Numbered from the stretch's first letter, positions 1 to 9,329 are shown. The stretch: 44,065 nt of DNA from Vulcanimicrobiota bacterium (GCA_003140855.1 PLLF01000096.1:1-44065); one strand, 5' to 3'. The notes: generated by a model not told the origin, from the letters alone. Program-made: numbers and translations.

Positions 1-129
1 CGTGTGAATTCAGCCGCGGAGCCATGGATGGCGGGAGCGGCCTGAAGAGGCAGGGCGAGCGGAGACCCGGATGTCGGAGCGAGACCGGGGCCAAGCGAAA
101 TGCGACCCCCTCCGAGCCAAAGCGGGAGA
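1..129. other. Unassigned window edge
   Basis: These bases lie downstream of the minus-strand GGDEF-EAL gene. I see no complete gene, no hairpin followed by a T run and no recognisable motif. A small plus-strand reading frame starting at 24 has arginine/glycine-rich composition typical of chance GC-rich frames, so I do not call it. Confidence 0.5.
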
Positions 130-2367
130 CTAAGTGCCGCGGTATATCGAGACTACGCGGGAGCTGCCTGCCGACAGCGGGGTCTCTTGCTCGGCGATGC
201 GGGCCATCAGGTCGCCGCGCGGCATGGGCGAGTGGAAGAGGAACCCTTGGGCCTGATCGCACCGGAGCGCCCTGACGAACTCGAGTTGGGCCTCGGTTTC
301 GATGCCTTCGGCGATGACGCGCAATCCGAGGGTCTGTGCCAGCGTGGCGATCGCTTTCACGATGCCCTGGTCGTACGGGTCGCGCGTGACGTCGTTGATG
401 AAGCCTTTGTCGATCTTGATGGCGTGAACCGGCAGCCGTTTGATGTAACTCAGCGAGCTGTAGCCCTTACCGAAATCGTCCACGACGATCTGAACGCCCA
501 TCGCGTGGATGCGCAGCAGCGTGGCGACCGCGAGATCGTTGAGCACGATGTTCTCGGTAACTTCCAACTCGAGCGCGCGTGCCGGCAACCCGGTTTCGGC
601 GAGCACCGCGCCGATCGTGGCGGCGCAGTCCTGCTCGTAAAAATCACGCGGCGAAAGATTGACCGACACGCGAAATTCCGGCGCGGCGATCTGCCGGATT
701 CGCGCGGCGGTGCTGCAGGCTTGCTTCAAGACCCAGCGGCTGATCTCGATGATCGTGCCGCTCTCCTCGGCGATCGGAATAAAAACTTCGGGCAGCAGCT
801 CGCCAAGCGTCGGATGCTGCCAGCGGATGAGCGCTTCCGCGGTGACGATCCGCTTTGTAGAAATATCGACGATCGGCTGAAAGAGCAGCTGCAGTTCGCC
901 GCGCGACAGCGCTTGGCGCAAGTCTTGCTCCAGGCTCATACGCTCCAGCACGCGCGCGTGCATGGTTCCGTCGTAAGACTTGACGTTGTTACGTCCGGCC
1001 TCTTTCGCGCTGTACATCGCGGAGTCGGCGAATGCGATCAGCTCTTCGGCCGTGCGCGCGTTTTGCGGGAACAAGCTCGTCCCGATACTCGCCGTCACGA
1101 AGAGCTCGCGGTTTTGAATGATGAACGGCTCGTGGAAGGTCGCGAGCACTCCCATCGCAACCGAAACCACGCTGCGCTGATCGCCGATGCCGTCGATGAC
1201 GACGACGAATTCATCACCGCCCGACCGGAAGATCGTAGCGCGATTGATCAGCCGCTCTTGCAGCCGCGTCGCGATGCCGCGCAGCAGTTCGTCCCCGACG
1301 CGATGGCCGAGCGTGTCGTTGATCGTCTTGAAGCGATCGATATCTATGAACATCGCCGCAACCGGGCCGCTCTTGGCTGCGGCCTCTTCCAATATCGCAG
1401 GCAACGATTCTTCGAGCGCCAAGCGGTTCGGCAGTTGCGTCATGACGTCTTGGCGAGCCAGCAGTGCGAACCGTTCGGCGCTTTCGCGCACGTCGGTCAC
1501 GTCGAGCATCACACCGATCGCGCCGATCACGGCGCCTTCCGCATCCCGCAGCGGTTCGACGTCGTTTTGCAGCCAGCGCCCGTTTTGCCGCGTTTCATAA
1601 CGAACCGCTTCGCCGTCAAGCGTGCGTCGCAGGTCGTTCAGGCACGCGCGCCGCTGTTCCGGATCGTCGATGCTCGCTCCATACGGGCCGCCGACCAGAT
1701 CGTCCGCGCACAGACGCTGCTCCGCCGCTCCGCGGATAGATGTGAGGCGCAAATCGCGATCGACCGTCCACACGACAGCGGGCATCTGCGACAGCAGCAA
1801 CCGCAAACTCGCGCTCGTCTTGAGCAGCAGTTCGCTGTTCTTGCGTTCGGTTACGTCGCGCAAATGCACGAGCAGTTCGTCATGCGCGGGCTGCATGCGA
1901 ATCTCGATCCATCTATCGGTCGATTGGAAATGCTGCAGCCGCTCTAACGGAACGCCTTGCCGCCGCACGCTCAGCATTTCGGGAACGAGGTCGGAGGCCA
2001 GCGGATCCAAGACGTCCTGCACGCGAACGCCGATCAGCTCGCCCGCATTCTTGCGCAGAAGCTCCTCGGCGCGCTCGTTGACGTGTGAAAAACGCCAGTC
2101 TTTGTCGATGATGAAGAAACCATCGGGGATGCTTTCGACCACGTTGTAGCCGCGTTCGGTTAGGCCGCGGATCGAGGCAATGCCGTCGCTGATCAGCAGT
2201 TTGGCCGCCACACTGATGACGACGATGCCGGCCACGGCGTATATAGCGAGCACGAACGTTGCCGGGCGTTCGATCGCCGCTGCAAAAAACGAGATAAAAC
2301 AAAGCGCCACAAGGACGCCAAAGATCAGTAAGCGAGTGTTGACCCCCGCCTGGCCGGCGCGCTTCAC
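130..2367 (-). CDS. Membrane PAS-GGDEF-EAL cyclic-di-GMP signalling protein
   Basis: 745 residues. Two hydrophobic helices (about 12-32 and 36-58) anchor it in the membrane. Two PAS-like regions follow (about 75-180 and 195-300), then a diguanylate cyclase domain with an intact GGDEF near residue 383, then an EAL phosphodiesterase domain with EALIRW near 510. The phosphodiesterase metal and catalytic signatures DDFGKGYSS, KIDKGF and AEGIET are all present, so the EAL half looks active. No RxxD inhibitory site precedes GGDEF. The family makes or degrades cyclic-di-GMP; which activity dominates cannot be read from sequence. The start overlaps the end of the upstream TPR/LuxR regulator by 4 nt (ATGA), implying translational coupling and a shared pathway. 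The PAS regions suggest a sensed ligand or redox cue, but no cofactor residues can be assigned. Confidence 0.93.
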   Translation of the reverse strand: MKRAGQAGVNTRLLIFGVLVALCFISFFAAAIERPATFVLAIYAVAGIVVISVAAKLLISDGIASIRGLTERGYNVVESIPDGFFIIDKDWRFSHVNERAEELLRKNAGELIGVRVQDVLDPLASDLVPEMLSVRRQGVPLERLQHFQSTDRWIEIRMQPAHDELLVHLRDVTERKNSELLLKTSASLRLLLSQMPAVVWTVDRDLRLTSIRGAAEQRLCADDLVGGPYGASIDDPEQRRACLNDLRRTLDGEAVRYETRQNGRWLQNDVEPLRDAEGAVIGAIGVMLDVTDVRESAERFALLARQDVMTQLPNRLALEESLPAILEEAAAKSGPVAAMFIDIDRFKTINDTLGHRVGDELLRGIATRLQERLINRATIFRSGGDEFVVVIDGIGDQRSVVSVAMGVLATFHEPFIIQNRELFVTASIGTSLFPQNARTAEELIAFADSAMYSAKEAGRNNVKSYDGTMHARVLERMSLEQDLRQALSRGELQLLFQPIVDISTKRIVTAEALIRWQHPTLGELLPEVFIPIAEESGTIIEISRWVLKQACSTAARIRQIAAPEFRVSVNLSPRDFYEQDCAATIGAVLAETGLPARALELEVTENIVLNDLAVATLLRIHAMGVQIVVDDFGKGYSSLSYIKRLPVHAIKIDKGFINDVTRDPYDQGIVKAIATLAQTLGLRVIAEGIETEAQLEFVRALRCDQAQGFLFHSPMPRGDLMARIAEQETPLSAGSSRVVSIYRGT

Positions 2368-3923
2368 AGCATCTTACGCTGCCGTAACTCGGCGCGAAGC
2401 GCATGACGCGATTCCACGCCCAGAGCGGCAAAGATAACCTCGATCTGTTTCTCCAGTGTAAATCTGCTGCGGCTGAACTGGTGCGAAAGCTCGTCGAGGT
2501 CCGCACCCTGCGAAAGCGCGATCGCGATCTGACGCTGCATCGGCGTCAGCCCCGAGAGCACGCGCTGCTCTTCGACCTTATCCAGTTCCGAGAGTCTGCG
2601 GAAGAGCGGACTCTTTTCAAAATGCGCGGCCTGCACGCGCGCCTTTTCGAGCCAGTCTTTATCTTCGGTCAACTCGTAGAGAGCTGCAGCCGCCAATGCG
2701 GCTCGATAGTTGAAGCCGATATGCGCAAAGACCTCATAAGACAACACGAGCGAGTCCATCGCAAGCTTGACGTTACCGAGCACTGCTTGCACGCGGCCGA
2801 GCGCATATTTTTCATAGGCCAGTGTTCGCCGTTCGTACGCGCCTGCTAAAGTCGGATCCAGGCTGTCGCTGCCAAGTTGGATATACGTCGACACGTAGCT
2901 TTGGGCTTTCGCCATATCTGTGCGCGCAAGCAGCTCGGCGAGCATGACCAGCGCCTGACGCTCCTCGCCATGTGTGGCGTCCCACTCGACTTGCGATTCA
3001 ATGGACCGCGCAATCGCGATCTCTTCGGCAGCCCACGACTCATTCCGATTCATGCGCGAGACAAAAGCCCGGTCGGCATGCGACATGACTTGCCAAGCCA
3101 ACGTCGGCGCTAGATCATTTGAATCCTTGAAGAGCCATTGTGCGCGACCCGAATCGCCCTGATGAAATGCATGCCACGCCAAGGCACGTATGCACAGGAA
3201 CTGCAGATCCTGGATGTCGCGTGTCCATTCTATGGCTTCGTAGACAGCTTCTCCAACTGCAACAGCCTTAGCGTCGCCGAGCTCCACAGCCAAGCGAAGC
3301 AGCGCGTGCAGCGCTATCGCAACGCTAGTAAGATCGCAAGCTGGCGCCGAGTCCCGAAACTGTCTCAGAGCGCCGAGTAGATCCTGGATCTGCGAAGCAT
3401 AATCTTCGCGCCCGGCGTGCATCCAGGACCGTAGCTCGAGCGCTTTAAACTGCGCGCTGGGGCTAGGATCGCTCATCGCGACCGCGACGTCGTCGCTTTC
3501 CGGATCGTAGAGTTTCGTCAGCAACGCTAAGCGCGCGCGTTCGTAACCAAGACGAGCGCAGAGCATGATATCCTCTCGCACAAGGTCACGCGCGGTCGCG
3601 AGCATGTCGCGGGCCGCATCGAAATTGCGCGTATTAACGTACGCGTTAGCGGAAGTCACAAGGTAGCCGAAGCGGCCTTCACTCGACGTGAATTCTTCGG
3701 AGTGCGCGGCCAGCATCTCGAGTCCCAGTACCGGATCGCGGCGTGCTAACACCTCGGCCCGAACCAGCAATCCCTGCTCGTTAAACGGTTGCGGCCAGTC
3801 TTCGCAATACGTCAGCTGCTCCAGCGCTTCGTCTCGCCGTGCACCGCGTGCTAGAGCAGTCGCTAGTTTCAGCGTCGCAGAGACGTCTGCGCCGGTTCTG
3901 AGGCGTTCGTCTTGCACGTGCAT
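2364..3923 (-). CDS. TPR-like repeat regulator with LuxR-type C-terminal HTH
   Basis: 519 residues. Residues 1 to about 440 are alpha-helical, alanine/leucine-rich repeats resembling TPR or MalT-like scaffolds. The C terminus (about 455-515) begins LTPMQRQIAIALSQG and continues with a segment ending LGVESRHALRAEL, which fits the LuxR/GerE helix-turn-helix pattern. No AAA/STAND ATPase or receiver domain precedes it, so it is not a full LAL regulator or a standard response regulator. It lies 10 nt after the DUF4382 lipoprotein and overlaps the GGDEF-EAL gene by 4 nt, so it probably belongs to the same transcript. The HTH departs from consensus in the recognition helix (SRSRFTLEKQ), so DNA binding is likely but not certain. 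I see no clear Shine-Dalgarno at this ATG. Confidence 0.72.
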   Translation of the reverse strand: MHVQDERLRTGADVSATLKLATALARGARRDEALEQLTYCEDWPQPFNEQGLLVRAEVLARRDPVLGLEMLAAHSEEFTSSEGRFGYLVTSANAYVNTRNFDAARDMLATARDLVREDIMLCARLGYERARLALLTKLYDPESDDVAVAMSDPSPSAQFKALELRSWMHAGREDYASQIQDLLGALRQFRDSAPACDLTSVAIALHALLRLAVELGDAKAVAVGEAVYEAIEWTRDIQDLQFLCIRALAWHAFHQGDSGRAQWLFKDSNDLAPTLAWQVMSHADRAFVSRMNRNESWAAEEIAIARSIESQVEWDATHGEERQALVMLAELLARTDMAKAQSYVSTYIQLGSDSLDPTLAGAYERRTLAYEKYALGRVQAVLGNVKLAMDSLVLSYEVFAHIGFNYRAALAAAALYELTEDKDWLEKARVQAAHFEKSPLFRRLSELDKVEEQRVLSGLTPMQRQIAIALSQGADLDELSHQFSRSRFTLEKQIEVIFAALGVESRHALRAELRQRKML

Positions 3924-3933
3924 TATGCGGTTG

Positions 3934-4953
3934 CTAGTCCGTAATCGTTCCGGCGTCGGTGACTTGGCCGGGGCTGACCGTGACGGTCGTCGATCCCTTT
4001 AAGCGACTACGATCCGAGCTGGAGCCCTCCGATGAGAAGTTTGCACCCGCAGAGTTTGTGTAGTTGTTGTAGATATCCAAGCGATATGTTCCGGCGGCCA
4101 ACGTGTGCAGGAGGAAGTTGCCTGATGCGTCGGTGGCAACTGTATTGCCGACTTGACCGTTTTGATCGACCGCGACTACGACTGCATTCGAAACGCCATT
4201 CCCGCGCGAGTTGACGACGGTACCGGTGATTTGGCCGCCGTTGGAGTTTGCGGCAACGAAGAGCGTCGGCCGTACGGCGAGCGCCAGACCGCCGTGCGTA
4301 TCGGATGCAAGGTTGTTGCCCTGTCCGCGATTGGTATCGATCGAGGGCGGCGTCAGCGATTCCATGAGATTGAAGTCGACGTTGACCAGCTCGCTCGCCG
4401 TACTTCCGATGGCAAACGGCTGGCTTACCGTGATCGCAACGCGCCCATGGCCAAGCGATGTCGTGCTCGTCGCTCCGCCCGCATTCGCGGACGAATGATC
4501 GTTGTTACGGACAAACCGTAACCCGGCGCTCGCGCCGCCGGTGTAAAGCACCGAACTGGCGGAGGTGTCGATGACGAAACGAATTTGCTGATAGGTCTTT
4601 TGGCTGACCTGCGTTTGGCCGACGTTCGCGCCCAGCCCGTCTTGATATTTCAGCAAGTTGACGATCAATGGCGTGGAGTACTGGCCTACGACCACGTTGT
4701 GGCCGGCGCTGTCGACGGCATCGATTTCACTGAAGGCAAGATTGATGCCGGAGAGGCGGTTGCCGAAGAATGCCGGCGCAGCGTCGCCGACCCGAACCGC
4801 CATGTTTGAGATACCGCCAGATGTGTCAAAAGGCTGAACGATGTTTTGCGTATACGGAGGCAGCGAGGGCGTCGTGGATTGCCCGTGCATCGAACACGCT
4901 GATGGCACAATGGCCAATAGCAAAGCGTATAACGCCGTAAAATGTCGCTTCAA
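3934..4953 (-). CDS. DUF4382-type lipoprotein with carboxypeptidase-like regulatory domain
   Basis: About 339 residues from the chosen TTG. That start sits 9 nt after a GGAGG and gives a clean lipoprotein N terminus (KRHFTALYALLLAIVPSAC), with the lipid-modified Cys near residue 20. An in-frame TTG 24 nt upstream is possible but has no ribosome binding site. Residues about 40-190 look like DUF4382: a repeating beta pattern with a VDSAG turn, then YQQIRFVID. The C-terminal part (about 240-310) has the ITGTVVNSRGNGVSNAVV and ASGNFLLHTLAAGTYRL signature of the carboxypeptidase-D regulatory-like Ig fold. Such proteins are surface or periplasmic, of unknown biochemical role. It is the first gene of the leftward signalling operon and may be a sensor or adhesin partner; that is inference. 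Confidence 0.75.
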   Translation of the reverse strand: MKRHFTALYALLLAIVPSACSMHGQSTTPSLPPYTQNIVQPFDTSGGISNMAVRVGDAAPAFFGNRLSGINLAFSEIDAVDSAGHNVVVGQYSTPLIVNLLKYQDGLGANVGQTQVSQKTYQQIRFVIDTSASSVLYTGGASAGLRFVRNNDHSSANAGGATSTTSLGHGRVAITVSQPFAIGSTASELVNVDFNLMESLTPPSIDTNRGQGNNLASDTHGGLALAVRPTLFVAANSNGGQITGTVVNSRGNGVSNAVVVAVDQNGQVGNTVATDASGNFLLHTLAAGTYRLDIYNNYTNSAGANFSSEGSSSDRSRLKGSTTVTVSPGQVTDAGTITD

Positions 4954-5131
4954 GCGCTCTATCCTCCGTGATCCCAAAAACCAACCCGCGTGCTTGCCAA
5001 TATAGCACGTCCAGCCGCCAAGAACATCCTTGCCCAGTGGGTAGAAAGGCCTATCTTCAAGTCAAACCCGCTAAGATTTTGTAAAGGTGCCCTTACGAGG
5101 CGGGGCGTTCAGCCTGGAAGAATGCCTTTTG
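4954..5131. promoter_or_regulatory. Divergent intergenic region
   Basis: 178 nt separate the leftward lipoprotein/regulator operon from the rightward membrane protein-alr pair, so both promoters should lie here. The only elements I can point to are GGAGG just upstream of the leftward TTG, GGAAG (5116-5120) upstream of the rightward ATG, and a weak -10-like TAAGAT at 5072-5077 without a matching -35. The region is more AT-rich than its surroundings. Confidence 0.35.
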
Positions 5132-5539
5132 ATGGCTGCGCTCGTCTTGGACTGGCGCCGCATCGCCTTGCGCGGTGCCGCGGCAGGCTCCATCGGAGGT
5201 GTGCTCTTGGGGTTGGTCCTGCTGGCGGCCGGGGGCCGCCGCTCTTGGACATCTCCCCACTATGCGGAATTTGTGGCGCTCTATGCAGCTGTTTGCATCG
5301 GGTGGGGGATCGGCTACGCGCATCTGGCAGCGACGCGCGCGCAGATCAACCGCCTTCCCGTTCTTTCCGGCCTCACGTTCGGGGTCGTCGTCTACGTCGT
5401 GACGCAGCTCGCGCTCTACGGCGTCGCAGCCGAACAGACGCATACTGCGCAACAAGTCGCGTACGGTATCATCGCAACCTGCCTGTTCTTCGGATTGCCG
5501 GTGGCGCTCGCCGCGCGAATGTTCGAGAAGGTGCCATGA
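5132..5539 (+). CDS. Small four-helix membrane protein upstream of alr
   Basis: 135 residues from ATG 5132, chosen because GGAAG lies 11 nt upstream and it gives the shortest N terminus before the first helix. The longer frame from 5087 adds 15 hydrophilic residues. Four hydrophobic segments (about 8-33, 43-65, 75-97 and 105-127) make a compact inner-membrane protein with no soluble domain or catalytic motif that I recognise. Its stop overlaps the alr ATG by 4 nt (ATGA), so the two are translationally coupled. The context hints at an envelope role alongside D-alanine supply, but the function is unknown. Confidence 0.72.
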   Translation: MAALVLDWRRIALRGAAAGSIGGVLLGLVLLAAGGRRSWTSPHYAEFVALYAAVCIGWGIGYAHLAATRAQINRLPVLSGLTFGVVVYVVTQLALYGVAAEQTHTAQQVAYGIIATCLFFGLPVALAARMFEKVP

Positions 5540-6651
5540 TCGGCAGCGTGAGGATTTCGACGAATGCGCTGCGCCGGAACGCGCAGGCATTGCGCGCACT
5601 GGTCGCGCCCGCGCAAGTTGCTTTTGTCGTGAAGGCTAATGCATACGGTCACGGGCTCGTGCCGGTCGCCCGCACGATCGAAGAATACGCCGACGCGTTG
5701 TGCGTCTACTCGGTCGAAGAGGGACTCTTCCTTCGCAAGGCCGGTGTAAGCGTTCCGGTGATCGTCATGGGGCCGGTGCCGGTCGAACGGCTCGACGAAG
5801 CGCTGGCGCAACAGCTGCAGATTACACTTTGGGACGACGGCACGTATCTCGACACGGTCGCCAATACAGCGCGCCGGCGCGGCACGCCATTTCGAGTTCA
5901 TGTAAAAGTTGATACGGGCGTAAGACGCTTGGGGTTAGATCCGGCGCAAGCTCCCAAAGCGATAGAACGAATCGCCCGCACGCCGGGCATCGAGATCGGC
6001 GGCATCTTCTCGCACCTCGCGGCGGCCGAAGAGTTGGATTCGGCGTTTACGCTGGCACAGGTCGCGACGCTCGAGAACGTCGTCCACGCAGCGAAGTTCG
6101 AACGGAACCCGAAGCCGCTGCGGCACATTGCAGCTTCTGCAGCCGCAATGCTGTGGCCGCAGACGCGTTTGGATCTGGTACGGATCGGAATCGCGCTCTA
6201 TGGTTTGTGGCCTTCTAAAGCGACGCGAGCCGCGATGCCGTCGGACATCCAGCTCGAGCCCGCGCTTTCGTTTGAGGGCCGCCTGATCGCCGTCCGTAAG
6301 ATCGAAGCCGGTTCGACGGTGGGATACGGCGCGACGTTCCGCGCACCGCGCCCCATGCGCATCGGCGTCGTGCCGTTCGGCTACGCCGACGGCATCCCGC
6401 GTGCGCTTTCCAATCGAGGCGCATTCGTCGTAGCCGGAAAACGGTGCCCCATCGTCGGCAGAGTGTGTATGAACATGACGATGGTCGATCTCGGAGCGAC
6501 GAACGCGCGCCCCGGAGAACGCGTCGTGTTGATCGGAAACGACGGCGAAGCCGCCATCACGGCCGACGATTGGGCCGATTGGGCGGATACGATCAACTAC
6601 GAGATCGTCGCGCGCTTACCGGCGGAATTAACGAGAACGTACGACGGTTAG
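5536..6651 (+). CDS. alr: Alanine racemase
   Basis: 371 residues. PLP-dependent interconversion of L- and D-alanine, supplying Ddl and peptidoglycan synthesis. The catalytic lysine is K33 in VVKANAYGHG. HVKVDTGVRRLG, the substrate/PLP region DLVRIGIALYG, the second catalytic tyrosine in STVGYGATFRAP and the C-terminal VCMNMTMVDL are all in family order. The ATG at 5536 overlaps the preceding stop and is right for the family; a longer frame reaching back to 4990 is not supported. The stop shares 4 nt with the convergent citrate synthase stop. It is separated from the main dcw block, where ddl resides. Confidence 0.97.
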   Translation: MIGSVRISTNALRRNAQALRALVAPAQVAFVVKANAYGHGLVPVARTIEEYADALCVYSVEEGLFLRKAGVSVPVIVMGPVPVERLDEALAQQLQITLWDDGTYLDTVANTARRRGTPFRVHVKVDTGVRRLGLDPAQAPKAIERIARTPGIEIGGIFSHLAAAEELDSAFTLAQVATLENVVHAAKFERNPKPLRHIAASAAAMLWPQTRLDLVRIGIALYGLWPSKATRAAMPSDIQLEPALSFEGRLIAVRKIEAGSTVGYGATFRAPRPMRIGVVPFGYADGIPRALSNRGAFVVAGKRCPIVGRVCMNMTMVDLGATNARPGERVVLIGNDGEAAITADDWADWADTINYEIVARLPAELTRTYDG

Positions 6652-7823
6652 CGCGTAGCGGCGCCGTTGCCCGAACGCCGCTCGATTGGCTCGAACGCAT
6701 GCACCGGCGGTCCCGAATATGTGGCTTGCGGACGAATCAGCCTGTTGTCGGCGAGCTGTTCCAACACGTGCGCCGTCCAGCCCGCAATTCTGCCGCATGC
6801 AAAAATCGGCGTAAATTCGTCGCCCGGAAATCCCAAACTGTAGAAAAGCGGCGCCGTATAGAAGTCGACGTTCGCGTAAATGCTCTTGTCGGGTTTTTTC
6901 TCGCGCAACACCAGATTCGATGCATCCTCGAGCGATCGCGCGATCCGGTACCATTTCGGGTCGTTCAACTCGCTAAGCGTTTTCGCTACGGCTTCCAAAT
7001 GCTGGGCGCGCGGATCGCGCACTTTATATTCGCGATGCCCCATACCCATGATGCGCTCGCCCCGCGCCAAGACTTCGCGCACATACGCTTCCGCGCGTTC
7101 CGGTTTGCCGACCTCGAGTAAGACGCGGCCGACGGCGCTGGCCGCACCGCCGTGCGCTTCGCCTTCGAGCGTCGCAATCGCAGAGGTAACGGCGGCGTAG
7201 AGATCGGCTTTCGTCGACGCGGTCACCCGCGCTGAAAACGTGGAAGCGTTGAACGAGTGATCGGCCAGGAGCACGAGGTAGGTATCCATCGCATCCTCGG
7301 CAGCTTCGCTGGGCTCGCTGCCGCGGCACATATAAAGGAAGTTCGCAGCTTGTGAAAGGTCGTGACGCGGTTCGATCGGATCGAGGCCGCGGCGGATGCG
7401 ATCCCACATGGCGACGGCGGTAGGCACTTTGGCGATCAACTCGATCGCGGTGTGCACGTCGGAAACATGCGCGCCGTGCGCGTCGACCGGCACGAAGATC
7501 GCCAGGCCTGAAACGATCGTGCGCAGCACGTCCATGGGCCAGGCATCTTTCGGCACGCTTTGCATCGCGTTGATGAGCGGCTCGGGCAGCATCCGGTGGG
7601 CGCCGAGTTCTTTCTTTAAATCCTCGAGCTGGCGCGTGGAAGGCAACTGCCCGTACAACAGGAGATGCACGACCTCTTCGAAGCACGCGTTGGGCGCCAA
7701 ATCGTGGATGTCGTAACCGCGATAGGTCAGCCGGCCTTCTTTTCCCTCGACGTTGGAAAGCAGCGTGCTGCCGACGACGACGCCTTCGAGGCCGCGGTCG
7801 ACGACGATTCCCGTTGTAGACAT
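6648..7823 (-). CDS. gltA: Citrate synthase (type II-like, about 390 aa)
   Basis: 391 residues from ATG 7823, which follows an excellent AAGGAG seven nt upstream. The longer frame to 7934 would overlap the upstream gene and is rejected. Condenses acetyl-CoA and oxaloacetate at entry to the TCA cycle. The catalytic triad is visible: His in LLADHSFNAST, His in GMGHREYKVRDPRA and Asp in NVDFYTAPLFYSLG, followed by the CoA/citrate-binding FACGRIAGWTAHVLEQ. Length and sequence match the short bacterial/archaeal class; 2-methylcitrate synthases share these motifs, so substrate choice cannot be fixed from sequence, although no prp genes are nearby. It starts 10 nt after the exported protein gene, so the two are probably cotranscribed. 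Confidence 0.93.
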   Translation of the reverse strand: MSTTGIVVDRGLEGVVVGSTLLSNVEGKEGRLTYRGYDIHDLAPNACFEEVVHLLLYGQLPSTRQLEDLKKELGAHRMLPEPLINAMQSVPKDAWPMDVLRTIVSGLAIFVPVDAHGAHVSDVHTAIELIAKVPTAVAMWDRIRRGLDPIEPRHDLSQAANFLYMCRGSEPSEAAEDAMDTYLVLLADHSFNASTFSARVTASTKADLYAAVTSAIATLEGEAHGGAASAVGRVLLEVGKPERAEAYVREVLARGERIMGMGHREYKVRDPRAQHLEAVAKTLSELNDPKWYRIARSLEDASNLVLREKKPDKSIYANVDFYTAPLFYSLGFPGDEFTPIFACGRIAGWTAHVLEQLADNRLIRPQATYSGPPVHAFEPIERRSGNGAATR

Positions 7824-7833
7824 GAATCTCTCC

Positions 7834-8778
7834 TTAGATAGGTACTTCCGTGATGTGCTGGGCGTATTGGCGCGGGTTGAAATACCATTCGGGTAGCGAG
7901 TTCGGAAACGTGATGTCCTGGAAGTCGAAGTCAACCGTCGCGCCGTCGCCGCCGTACACCGTTTGCGTACCGTTGGATTCGACGCGCGGTTCGACGATGC
8001 CGTGCAGGTGCGTCACGACCAGCTGCCCGCGGAGATAGCCGAGCGTGTAGGTAAAGGTGACCGGATAGATACCCTCGTCTCCCGTGAAGAGACGGTCGTG
8101 CGCGATGATGCGGCGCAGCTCGTAGCTCTTCTTGTCCACCCAAATCTGGCGGAGCACATTCCGCTCCGGATCCCGGCGAGGTTTCAGAACCAGGTGCAGC
8201 AGATTGCGTTCGACCGTCATCTGCGGAACATCATAGTCGGACTCACCGATCGCAATCACCGAGCCGATCGTCTTGAGCGGTTCGCCCGAAGGTTCGGGCG
8301 TCGGTACGTAAGACTGCGGATTGATGTGCTGATGGAGCGGCGCCGGCGCAAAGACGTCCGCGGTCGGGGGGCCCGGATCGGTCGCCTCGTTGAGCGCGGG
8401 CCGATCGAACGCCGGCGGCCCTTCGGCGTCGTCGCGATAGATACGCCGCGTCAGCGCCGCGCGGTCCAGGTTGCGAACCCAGTAATGCGTGGTGTACGAA
8501 CCGAGCGGGTCCGGATACGGCGATGCACCCGGCTCGGCTCCGTAGTTGGCGTACTGCGTGCGCACCATCGTGTAGGTTTCATATGCCGGCGGCGGCCGGT
8601 GCGATCGAAAAACGCGCCGGATGATGCCCAGGACGCGCACCGGCGCAAGGCTTTGGTAGGGCGGCAAAGTGAACTGCGGCGCCGGCGTCGGCGCCTGGGC
8701 TCCGGTTCGAAGCGGGTTAGCGAGTGAAACGGCAATGACGGCGGCCGCGGAAAGCGCCGCCAGAGAATTTTTCAGCAT
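7834..8778 (-). CDS. Exported protein of unknown function
   Basis: 314 residues with a Sec signal peptide (about 1-28, ending near GAQA). A proline-rich segment follows, then a beta-rich C-terminal half with IWVDKKSYELRRIIAHDR and alternating hydrophobic strands. The wording 'DKKSYELRRI' resembles the LolA/outer-membrane lipoprotein-sorting fold, where a substrate-derived derivative is measured against a strand ladder, but similarity is too weak to name a family. No lipobox or membrane anchor is seen. It is 10 nt upstream of gltA and 111 nt downstream of the small exported protein, so it may be the head of a two-gene unit with gltA or the far end of the dcw transcript. Confidence 0.7.
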   Translation of the reverse strand: MLKNSLAALSAAAVIAVSLANPLRTGAQAPTPAPQFTLPPYQSLAPVRVLGIIRRVFRSHRPPPAYETYTMVRTQYANYGAEPGASPYPDPLGSYTTHYWVRNLDRAALTRRIYRDDAEGPPAFDRPALNEATDPGPPTADVFAPAPLHQHINPQSYVPTPEPSGEPLKTIGSVIAIGESDYDVPQMTVERNLLHLVLKPRRDPERNVLRQIWVDKKSYELRRIIAHDRLFTGDEGIYPVTFTYTLGYLRGQLVVTHLHGIVEPRVESNGTQTVYGGDGATVDFDFQDITFPNSLPEWYFNPRQYAQHITEVPI

Positions 8779-8889
8779 ACTCGGTGTTTATAACGCCTGA
8801 AGGGTTCCCGAATGTTACGACGCCGGCCTCGGCAAGTCAATCGGCCGCCTGCCGATCCAAGCGCGAGCGCTCGTTGCACCACCCGAACA

Positions 8890-9321
8890 TTACTCTTCTC
8901 CCGGGCTCCAAGTGGTGCCGTCGGCAAATTTCACGTATTGCACCGAGCATTTCGGTTGAGGCTCGCTCGAGAAAATGAATTTCGTACGCCCGCTGAAATC
9001 GTGGAATTTGTGATGTATCGTGCTGTTGGGAGCGAACGACCCAACGTCGCGAATGGAAGCGGTCTCATTTTCTATTACGACGCCGAAGCGCACGATCGTT
9101 GCGGTTTTCTCGCTTTCGTTCGTGAACTTGATTTCCAGCGGGCCCGAACTTTTCGTCAGTGAAATGCTTGCGCTGGGCGTGACATTGGGACCTTGCGTGT
9201 AGTCGATGTGGCAATAATCGACGATCACCGGCGAAGCCGTTTTTGCTAGGGACAGGTTGGGTGGAAACGCCGCCGCAAAAATGCCCGCGGCAGCAATCAT
9301 GGGAAGATACGAAAGACGCAC
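8890..9321 (-). CDS. Small exported protein at the end of the dcw operon
   Basis: 143 residues. GTG start preceded by GAGG six nt upstream. A signal peptide (about 1-26, ending near LSLAKT) precedes a beta-rich Ig-like body with two cysteines (in VDYCHIDY and QPKCSVQY) that could pair. The pattern of strands with FTNESEKTATIVRFGVV is compatible with a small secreted beta-sandwich. It begins 8 nt after ddl, so it is almost certainly in the dcw operon. It is not FtsQ: no N-terminal anchor with POTRA domain. Function unknown. Confidence 0.72.
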   Translation of the reverse strand: MRLSYLPMIAAAGIFAAAFPPNLSLAKTASPVIVDYCHIDYTQGPNVTPSASISLTKSSGPLEIKFTNESEKTATIVRFGVVIENETASIRDVGSFAPNSTIHHKFHDFSGRTKFIFSSEPQPKCSVQYVKFADGTTWSPGEE

Positions 9322-9329
9322 GATCTACC

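Noticed and set aside
100-1947. 615-codon plus-strand frame opposite the GGDEF-EAL gene
   Set aside because: Antisense shadow; Asp/Arg/Gln-rich with no motif, while the minus-strand protein has all family residues.
8860-8880. GC-rich palindrome CGAGCGCTCG
   Set aside because: Short and expected by chance at this GC content; no gene context requires it.
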